From assembly GCA_018302185.1 (NCBI GenBank), contig JAGVZX010000088.1, positions 1-5,309 on the forward strand: DNA of 5,309 bases. The letters run 5' to 3'. The DNA is from Candidatus Woesearchaeota archaeon. GTDB lineage: Archaea; Nanobdellota; Nanobdellia; Woesearchaeales; UBA10200. A program made the position numbers and the translations under genes. The notes beneath the pieces are model-generated. The model was not told the DNA's origin. It was given only the letters and a program-made list of their open reading frames with translations, and searched no databases. Positions 1 to 4,813 of this stretch are shown one piece after another; position 1 is the stretch's first letter, and each line of letters starts with the position of its first letter.

Positions 1-99
1 TTCCCGCACGTGAATGCAGTACAATCCAGAACGGAGGCTTGCTTGACTTCCGTGTTCAAGATGGGAACGGGTAGAACCAGGCCCCTATGACCGTCCTAG
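1..99 (-). rRNA. 5S ribosomal RNA, 3' end cut off by the left edge
   Basis: The reverse complement reads as a 5S rRNA. It begins near CTAGGACGGTCATAGGGG and continues with the conserved helix III/loop region CCCGTTCCCATCTTGAACAC, then GGAAGTCAAGC. After that comes a loop-E-like stretch (GGATTGTACTG, about positions 18-28 on the plus strand). The order and spacing match archaeal 5S such as that of Haloarcula (GGCGGCCACAGC, CCCGUACCCAUCCCGAACACGG, GGGAGUACUGG). The CCGT/ACGG pairing of helix III can be formed. About 99 nt are present, so some 18-22 nt of the 3' side, including the strand closing helix I, lie outside the window. The 5' end is approximate (97-100) and agrees with a TATA box centred about 24 nt upstream. 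It forms the central protuberance of the large subunit. Whether 23S/16S lie next to it cannot be seen. Confidence 0.93.
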
Positions 100-117
100 A
101 GCATTGAAATAGCCAGT

Positions 118-127
118 TATTTATAAA
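118..127 (-). promoter_or_regulatory. TATA box of the 5S rRNA gene
   Basis: On the minus strand this is TTTATAAATA, a strong match to the archaeal TATA consensus (TTTAWATA-like). Its centre lies about 24 nt before the inferred 5S 5' end, the expected distance for TBP/TFB-driven initiation. This suggests the 5S has its own promoter rather than being made only by processing from a long rRNA transcript. It lies in the gap between the methyltransferase stop and the 5S, in which no T-rich terminator for the upstream gene is visible. Confidence 0.72.
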
Positions 128-211
128 TATTCCTGTTTTGAGAATAGAATACTGCCGATTTTGGTGACTATTTTAGTTAATCTTCATTGATTGCCTTATT
201 TTACTTGATAG

Positions 212-1105
212 TTATTTTTTGCTAAACTTTGCAACAAAAAAACCCTGTGTTCCTGTAATCTCAGGCCAGAATTTCAATGTTCCAGTAAGATCTGGATTGA
301 ATGTCTGCTTATACTTCTCATCAGTTATCTTGATAAGTTTAGCATCAAGCTTATCAATTGCATAATTGACTATTTCTTCATCTTCTTCAGGCTCTAAGCT
401 GCAGGTTGAATAGATAATCATGCCATCTTTCTTTAGGACTGAGAATGCTGCTTTTAAGAGTTTTTTTTGAGTTTCTGCAACCTTAATTAGATCTTTCTGC
501 TTTCTTTTTTCCAGCCAGTTGCTTTCCAATGTAAAATTGCCTGAGCAAGGCGCATCCAGCAATATTTTGTCAAATTTAAAACCCAATCTAGAAACATTAG
601 CTGCATCCATGTTGTAGATAATCGTATTAGTAATACCCAATCTTGAAATATTATTTCTTAACGAAATCAACTTATTTTTATTGATATCAAGCGCAACAAC
701 AGTTCCTGTGTTTTTCAATAACTGCGCAATCTGAGTTGTTTTGCTTCCGGGAGAGGCGCACATATCCAAAATAAGCTCATGATTTATATTTTTATTTTGT
801 TCAGACATTAAGACTTGCACTGGAACTTGTGAAGCAGCTTCCTGCAGATAATAATGGCCTTGCAGATATTCAGGTGTGCTTCCAAGAGAAAATCGAGCTT
901 TTGCCTTATAGCCATAATCAGTGAATGGAATTTTTTCCAAAATAACATTCTTTGCTTTTAGTCTGGCTATCAGGTCTTTTTCAGAAGTTTTTAATGTATT
1001 GACCCTGATTGTCTGAAATGACCCTAATTTAGAAACTATTTTATCTACATTACCCTGATTGATGTCATGCCCTGATCTTTGATATCTTTCTAAAAAGAAA
1101 TTCAT
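212..1105 (-). CDS. RNA m5C methyltransferase, NOL1/NOP2/Sun family (archaeal Trm4/MJ0026-like)
   Basis: A 297-residue SAM-dependent enzyme expected to methylate carbon 5 of cytosine in tRNA, or possibly rRNA, in the cytoplasm. An N-terminal IRVNTLK segment (33-39) precedes the family signature SLGSTPEYLQGHYYLQEAASQ (73-93). The Rossmann core has motif I LDMCASPGSKT (113-123), acidic D140 for the SAM ribose, motif IV DAPCSGN (184-190) with C187, motif VI YSTCS (232-236) with C235, and a closing FFVAKF strand (289-294). In this family the motif VI Cys attacks cytosine C6 and the motif IV Cys helps release product; both are present. Length and motifs, including DAPCSGN rather than DAPCSGTG, resemble M. 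jannaschii MJ0026 (Trm4). No PUA domain is present. Motif I reads CASPGSKT instead of the usual CAAPGGKT. The ATG follows the NFACT stop by 12 nt with a weak GAGTG Shine-Dalgarno-like stretch, so the two are probably cotranscribed. Family is firm; the exact RNA target is inferred. Confidence 0.93.
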   Translation of the reverse strand: MNFFLERYQRSGHDINQGNVDKIVSKLGSFQTIRVNTLKTSEKDLIARLKAKNVILEKIPFTDYGYKAKARFSLGSTPEYLQGHYYLQEAASQVPVQVLMSEQNKNINHELILDMCASPGSKTTQIAQLLKNTGTVVALDINKNKLISLRNNISRLGITNTIIYNMDAANVSRLGFKFDKILLDAPCSGNFTLESNWLEKRKQKDLIKVAETQKKLLKAAFSVLKKDGMIIYSTCSLEPEEDEEIVNYAIDKLDAKLIKITDEKYKQTFNPDLTGTLKFWPEITGTQGFFVAKFSKK

Positions 1106-1117
1106 GTTTTCACTCTT

Positions 1118-2311
1118 TTACTCATTAAGCTCAATGACAATAGCTTTCTCCTTGCCGTCAACAGATTTAATTAGCTTATGCTCCTGAAGCTTTGCTTTGA
1201 TCTCTTTCCAAGGATGCTTTTTCACAATCTCTTTAAGCTCTTTCAGCAGATTGTCAATCAGCTGATAGTTATTATAGATAAGCTCTGCTTTCTGCCTTAT
1301 CTCCTGCTCTCTTTTATCCATGTCTTTTGCAAGAGATTCCTGCTCTGCGATTATTGTCTGGATCTTCTGCATCTCTTTCTCAGATTTGAGGATTGCAGCA
1401 GGCTTCTTTCTTATCCCTAAAGAGAAATATCTTTCTAATGCAAGGTTTAAGGTAAGAGTTTTTTCAAAAGTATAATTTTGAGGTTCTTTAGTATCATGAT
1501 TCTTACCATCTTTATCATTTTTACTATTACCATTTTCATCCTCTTTGTAATAACCTAGCTCAAAAGGCACAACATCCTCTAATTTATTGTCTTTAAACAC
1601 CAATAAAGGAGATAATTTTTTTGCGCGAATCTTTTTGATTGCAGAAAACAAAGCATCTAAATCATCTTCTGTCACATCAATCGGCTTTTTTTGCTTGTTT
1701 ATTCTTGCTTGCAGGCAGAGCTCTTCTGCAAATATACCACCTGTACCAAGGTCCATGGCCAGAGATTTCACGACAGCGTTTTGTATAGAATTTTGCAGTA
1801 ATTTGGAAAGTTGCTCTTTAGTCAGCTCAAATAGATTAAATTCTCTGATAGGCAATTTATATGTCTCTTTTATCTTTAAGGAACGGTCTTTCATCACGTG
1901 CTGCTCTAAAACTGCAATTATAGTGTATTTTTCATCGCATAATATTATATTTCCGCGCGCAAACAGCTCAATTATAAGATTATATTTTTGCTCCTTTGTT
2001 TCAAGCAGAATCTCTATGATCCTTTCATAATTTTTCTGTACAATAGTCCTAATGCGAGCATTCTCAATCCTTCTTCTCAATAATGAGCAGAATTCTGTTG
2101 GTTCTGAGTCCATCTCTGGCTTGTTTTCTGTCAGATAGAGGAAATTTGGTACAGAGATGCGCATGATCTTCCTTCCTTGATTTGGAAGATGCAGCTGGAG
2201 CAAGAGTTCTTTTTCTTCTGGATGATATATCCTGTCTATTTTTGCATCTACTAAAGATTGAAGTTCATCTGCTAAATAATGGATTTCGATGGATGATAGC
2301 TGGGTTTTCAT
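1118..2311 (-). CDS. rqcH: NFACT-family ribosome quality control protein (RqcH/Rqc2/NEMF-like), lacking the NFACT-R domain
   Basis: A 397-residue homologue of Rqc2/NEMF/RqcH, which binds large subunits carrying stalled peptidyl-tRNA and recruits tRNA for C-terminal tailing. The N-terminal NFACT-N domain (about 1-155) contains the opening LSSIEIHYLADEL, SLLRRRIENARI (76-87), YERIIEI (95-101) and ELFARGNIILCDE (115-127). A helix-hairpin-helix follows (LAMDLGTGGIFAEELCLQA, about 184-202). After it comes a Lys/Asp/Asn-rich linker (254-280), then a long charged coiled coil (about 284-378) with the usual NLALERYFS and LIYNNYQLID landmarks. It ends at VIELNE, just where the NFACT-R (DUF814) domain starts in full-length archaeal homologues of roughly 650-670 residues. 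The next ORF begins 12 nt later, so no NFACT-R remnant exists here. The positions equal to yeast Asp9 and Asp98 are Glu9 and Glu96; Arg97 is kept. The start is supported by a TATA box 29 nt upstream, implying an almost leaderless mRNA. Family is firm; activity without NFACT-R is open. Confidence 0.88.
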   Translation of the reverse strand: MKTQLSSIEIHYLADELQSLVDAKIDRIYHPEEKELLLQLHLPNQGRKIMRISVPNFLYLTENKPEMDSEPTEFCSLLRRRIENARIRTIVQKNYERIIEILLETKEQKYNLIIELFARGNIILCDEKYTIIAVLEQHVMKDRSLKIKETYKLPIREFNLFELTKEQLSKLLQNSIQNAVVKSLAMDLGTGGIFAEELCLQARINKQKKPIDVTEDDLDALFSAIKKIRAKKLSPLLVFKDNKLEDVVPFELGYYKEDENGNSKNDKDGKNHDTKEPQNYTFEKTLTLNLALERYFSLGIRKKPAAILKSEKEMQKIQTIIAEQESLAKDMDKREQEIRQKAELIYNNYQLIDNLLKELKEIVKKHPWKEIKAKLQEHKLIKSVDGKEKAIVIELNE

Positions 2312-2334
2312 AATTTAGGGATAAGTAGAGAATG

Positions 2335-2347
2335 TTTTATATATTTA
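2335..2347. promoter_or_regulatory. Near-palindromic TATA element shared by two divergent starts
   Basis: The plus strand reads TTTTATATATTTA, containing TTTATATA (2336-2343), an exact fit to TTTAWATA; the minus strand reads TAAATATATAAAA, containing TATATAAA. The centre near 2340 is about 29 nt from the NFACT ATG (first base 2311, minus) and about 28 nt from the ATG at 2368 (plus). With archaeal initiation about 25 nt past the TATA centre, both transcripts would have only a few leader nucleotides. The minus-strand role is well supported by the gene it serves. The plus-strand role depends on the small gene being real. Confidence 0.6.
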
Positions 2348-2367
2348 TTTGGTTTTATTTGGAGTAT

Positions 2368-2480
2368 ATGGACAAAAGAGGCACTTTAGATTTACAATAG
2401 AGACAATTATCTTTATTATTTTAGCTATAGTATTTCTAATTGCCGCACTAAGCTTTATCAAGAGACTTATTTGGAGCTAA
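2368..2480 (+). pseudogene. Small single-helix (pilin-leader-like) gene, out of frame by one base
   Basis: The ATG at 2368 opens MDKRGTLDLQ and stops at once (TAG 2398-2400). One base back in phase, an open frame reads HFRFTIETIIFIILAIVFLI from 2382, then AALSFIKRLIWS, ending at TAA 2478-2480. Joining MDKRG to HFRF near 2380-2384 gives a 37-residue peptide: a short basic N-terminus ending in K-R-G, a Glu before a roughly 20-residue hydrophobic helix, then FIKRL. This resembles the class III (type IV pilin-like) leaders common on small DPANN proteins, although the Glu is at +7 after the Gly rather than the canonical +5. No ATG or GTG exists in the hydrophobic frame itself; only a TTG at 2349 precedes it. 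A TATA box 28 nt upstream and a T-run right after the stop support a real gene. It may be decayed, or the base may be a sequencing or assembly loss. Homology is inferred, not recognised. Confidence 0.5.
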
Positions 2481-2488
2481 TCTTTTTT
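2481..2488 (+). terminator. T-rich terminator-like run after the small plus-strand gene
   Basis: TCTTTTTT directly follows the TAA at 2478-2480. Archaeal transcription often ends at such oligo-T tracts without a hairpin. It also lies just outside the end of the convergent ppcA gene (stop at 2494-2496), where plus-strand transcription would need to stop. Support is position and composition only. Confidence 0.4.
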
Positions 2489-2493
2489 CAATC

Positions 2494-3990
2494 TTATCCC
2501 AAGAACTTCCTGATCTTCCCAGCTTCCACAATCTTGTCAGATATTCCTTTAAAGCTCTCTGTCCTGAAGTCATGCATTATCTTGGAGGTTATCTTATTGT
2601 GCGCTGTATTTTCATCATAGCTGCCAGAATCAGACCCAAATTCTCTTGCAATCTTAAGCACATTCTCTTTTATCATGTCTGGCAAATACTCCAAATTTGC
2701 TTTGTTCAGATAGCTTAACGCTTCATTTAAATCATACTCGAAGTTTGAATAGCAGGAATGCAATGCATCCATATCATAGTCATTTAATGCCGTCAAGCCA
2801 AGCAACTCAGGCGGAAGTCCTATGCTGTACATTGATGCGCAGAAAGTAATAGCTCTTGGCAATACTAAGCCACGCTCTGATTTTCTTGAGTAACCAAATA
2901 GCCCAATATGCAGTTTCCTTAATCTTCTTCGAGGAACAAACTGTGACATCCTGTTTATGTAAGGCGCTAAAACAATGATCTCTTTTTCATACTGCTCCTG
3001 TATCTTGTCGATGATCTTAATGGCTTTATCTTCATCTACATAAACAGGCTTCTTTCGCTTTGTATTGTTGATCGTATTAATCGCTTTCTTGACTGTCTTC
3101 TCAGGATAATCATACTTGAATGCGCTTTGAGGAGTGAATGTCTGGACACTTGGGTATCCTTTAAGCAGTTTTTCTGGCTGCGTTGGCTTGAAATTTCCCC
3201 TGAACGGAGCAGTTCCTACGCCAATCATTGGATAGACCTCAATGCCCAATTTTTTCTCAGTCTCATGGAGTCTTTGTAAAGCAATCTTGCAGAGCAATAA
3301 TGCAGAGATGTTTCCGTAATTTAGAGCAGGGTCGCTTCTAGCTAACCAAACTCTTTGATGATCATCTATCTTTTCAAACTTTACAAATTTCTCAACTATT
3401 TTAGCAGAATCTAAGATCGCTTCTTTGGTTTCAAACAAAGGGATGACACGTAGAGTATCTGGCTTAAACTCACCTATCCATCTTGAGAGCGGAATATCAT
3501 TAGGAAACAGTTTTTTTGCCTGCTTTCCTACAACAAATTGCTTGTAATATTCAGCTACTCTTATCGGGCAGCGTTCGCTTGTTACCATTGGCATAGCAAC
3601 TTCAAATATTGGTGCAATATCGTCATCATACACTTGGTGAGCAACATCAAAGCTTCTAGGGATGCTTTCAAGAATCTCCAATAACAATTTTGCTTCATTG
3701 CCTTCTACAGTAGGATTTGGCACCCTAAGAAGAAGCTGCTTATCTCTTCCAAGGCGCTTTTTTTTGAAATAATCTGGATTTTCAGAAAGTAGTTTCTTCA
3801 CAACATAATTGTCTGTTTCCTTTCCCTCACAATCCCAAAGCTGCTCGTCACAGTTTAACTTAGAGAATGCATAATATGCTTCCTTGATCTCTGCCTCTCC
3901 GCCAATAACAGAATGAGCTACAAATGGCGCATTGCTGACATTATCAGGATGCTGTGTGCTTAATGTTCTTGGTATCTTTTGTTTTGGCAT
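2494..3990 (-). CDS. ppcA: Phosphoenolpyruvate carboxylase, archaeal type (PpcA)
   Basis: A 498-residue cytosolic enzyme expected to convert PEP and bicarbonate to oxaloacetate and phosphate, an anaplerotic step that can feed aspartate synthesis. It follows the archaeal PpcA pattern throughout: STQHPDN (11-17), CDEQLWDCEGKETDNYVVKKLL (47-68), RVPNPTVE (89-96), ESIPRSFD (108-115), WIGEFKPD (171-178), LARSDPALNYG (216-226), IGVGTAPFRGN (256-266), RRRLRKLHIGLFGYSR (354-369), PRAITF (378-383), GLPPELLG (391-398) and the family's C-terminal RKFLG. Archaeal PpcA proteins are about 490-500 residues, half the bacterial/plant length, so it is complete. An upstream in-frame ATG at 4116 would add 42 residues without family similarity and overlap the next gene by 56 nt. 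The ATG at 3990 has a TATA box centred about 29 nt upstream and puts STQHPDN near the N-terminus as in homologues. The gene has its own promoter, so regulation is probably separate from the operon to its right. Confidence 0.95.
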   Translation of the reverse strand: MPKQKIPRTLSTQHPDNVSNAPFVAHSVIGGEAEIKEAYYAFSKLNCDEQLWDCEGKETDNYVVKKLLSENPDYFKKKRLGRDKQLLLRVPNPTVEGNEAKLLLEILESIPRSFDVAHQVYDDDIAPIFEVAMPMVTSERCPIRVAEYYKQFVVGKQAKKLFPNDIPLSRWIGEFKPDTLRVIPLFETKEAILDSAKIVEKFVKFEKIDDHQRVWLARSDPALNYGNISALLLCKIALQRLHETEKKLGIEVYPMIGVGTAPFRGNFKPTQPEKLLKGYPSVQTFTPQSAFKYDYPEKTVKKAINTINNTKRKKPVYVDEDKAIKIIDKIQEQYEKEIIVLAPYINRMSQFVPRRRLRKLHIGLFGYSRKSERGLVLPRAITFCASMYSIGLPPELLGLTALNDYDMDALHSCYSNFEYDLNEALSYLNKANLEYLPDMIKENVLKIAREFGSDSGSYDENTAHNKITSKIMHDFRTESFKGISDKIVEAGKIRKFLG

Positions 3991-4015
3991 TTTATGAAAT
4001 TGGAAGAGTTGAAGA

Positions 4016-4023
4016 TATTTAAA
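4016..4023 (-). promoter_or_regulatory. TATA box of ppcA
   Basis: The minus strand reads TTTAAATA, an exact match to TTTAWATA, centred about 29 nt before the ATG at 3990. The distance predicts a leaderless or nearly leaderless mRNA and supports the 3990 start. A second candidate, TTTATAAA at 4039-4046, lies further upstream in the same gap and would give a leader of roughly 25 nt; it could be an alternative promoter. Confidence 0.62.
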
Positions 4024-4060
4024 TGTTTGCAGAGGTAATTTATAAACTGATTTTATTTGT

Positions 4061-4426
4061 TTATTTAACTGACCAAGGATTTTTAATTCTGCCAACATAC
4101 ACTTTAGGACCAGCATATTGGTCTGCTGTTATATCAACAATCAGCTTATCTTGCTTATTTGTCAGCAAAAGAAATGTATGATTATGATTTTTATACTTAC
4201 CTTTAATGATCTTGCCAAAGCCAAACCTGTATTTTAGATATACAGTAGCTAAGCCACAGTTAAGTTTCGGATATAATTTTCTCGCTTGCAAGAGGAATTT
4301 TCTTATCTTAGGCATATTATTATAAGCAAGATATAGTTTTTTCAGCTTATTGATAGGAATCTTATCCGTTTCAAATTCTTTCCTAGCAGAATATGCTATC
4401 TTCTTGATCTCATTTAGTTGTAACAT
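4061..4426 (-). CDS. Uncharacterised protein with a Cys-His-Asp (papain/transglutaminase-like) arrangement
   Basis: A 121-residue soluble protein whose function I cannot name. The N-terminal half (1-50) is Lys-rich and mostly helical. The C-terminal half has NCGLATVYLKY (56-66), NHTFLLL (82-88) and IVDITADQYAGPKVYVG (96-112), then NPWSVK at the end. A Cys at the start of a helix (C57), a His opening a beta strand (H83) and an Asp in the next strand (D98, with D102/Q103 nearby) is the order seen in papain- and transglutaminase-like cysteine hydrolases. VDITADQ followed by a Gly/Pro and a terminal NPW looks like a family signature, so the residues are probably constrained. A thiol hydrolase or amide-processing role is inference. 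No signal peptide or membrane helix is visible. It starts 9 nt after the four-helix membrane protein, so coexpression is likely. The overlapping upstream extension of ppcA should not be counted against it. Confidence 0.78.
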   Translation of the reverse strand: MLQLNEIKKIAYSARKEFETDKIPINKLKKLYLAYNNMPKIRKFLLQARKLYPKLNCGLATVYLKYRFGFGKIIKGKYKNHNHTFLLLTNKQDKLIVDITADQYAGPKVYVGRIKNPWSVK

Positions 4427-4435
4427 GATTAAGAT

Positions 4436-4807
4436 TTAGTGATGGATGAATGCGCCTATAATCAAGAATATTCCGCCTAAAACAAACAGATAGCTTTCTA
4501 TGGCATAAACAAATCCAGGCAACGTAAAGCTTATCCATCCTGCCTGGTTTATTATCGGAACAAAGACTATCAGCGCTATAATCAATGCTGTGAATAAGCT
4601 TAGAGATTTTATCAGATGCTCTTCTCCAAAACCGTCTATGGAAAGGTATAATGCAGACATCAAGAGTATGAGAGTTTTTAATGTGCCTGATACAAAACTA
4701 AGCGGATTTGAGCTGATGATGCCATATCCCTGCAATAATGGCAATGCTCCCATAGAAAAAAGCACGATTGCAAATACATAATTCAATATCTTTAGGAGTT
4801 CTGACAT
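4436..4807 (-). CDS. Four-helix integral membrane protein of unknown function
   Basis: A 123-residue very hydrophobic protein with four likely membrane helices at about 8-27, 40-57, 69-88 and 101-121. The loops are short: a polar one after helix 2 (DGFGEEHLIKS, 58-68) and an aromatic/Gly-Pro one between helices 3 and 4 (NQAGWISFTLPGF, 87-99). The C-terminus is HH directly after the last helix. I see no catalytic or transport motif and do not recognise a family. It begins 6 nt after the kinase stop and ends 9 nt before the Cys-His-Asp protein, which suggests one transcript with translational coupling. No clear Shine-Dalgarno precedes the ATG. Confidence 0.75.
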   Translation of the reverse strand: MSELLKILNYVFAIVLFSMGALPLLQGYGIISSNPLSFVSGTLKTLILLMSALYLSIDGFGEEHLIKSLSLFTALIIALIVFVPIINQAGWISFTLPGFVYAIESYLFVLGGIFLIIGAFIHH

Positions 4808-4813
4808 ATGGTT

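Noticed and set aside
236..242. Minus-strand T7 run as a terminator of the methyltransferase gene
   Set aside because: It lies inside the coding sequence, in the conserved GFFVAKF segment, upstream of the stop.
1178..1420. 80-residue plus-strand open frame
   Set aside because: It is antisense to the NFACT coiled coil; its Leu/Cys/Phe-rich composition is the mirror of Lys/Glu-rich coding.
1587..2030. 147-residue plus-strand open frame
   Set aside because: It lies entirely opposite the well-supported NFACT gene, with Ser/Ile-rich low-quality sequence and no recognisable domain.
2368..2400. Programmed -1 frameshift expressing the small single-helix peptide
   Set aside because: The CAAAAGA stretch is a poor slippery site and no downstream stem-loop is evident; a lost base or a pseudogene is simpler.
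3991..4116. N-terminal 42-residue extension of ppcA from the ATG at 4116
   Set aside because: It has no resemblance to PpcA, overlaps the neighbouring gene by 56 nt and contains the TATA box that fits the 3990 start.
4590..4781. 63-residue plus-strand open frame
   Set aside because: It is antisense to the four-helix membrane protein and has no domain or promoter support.
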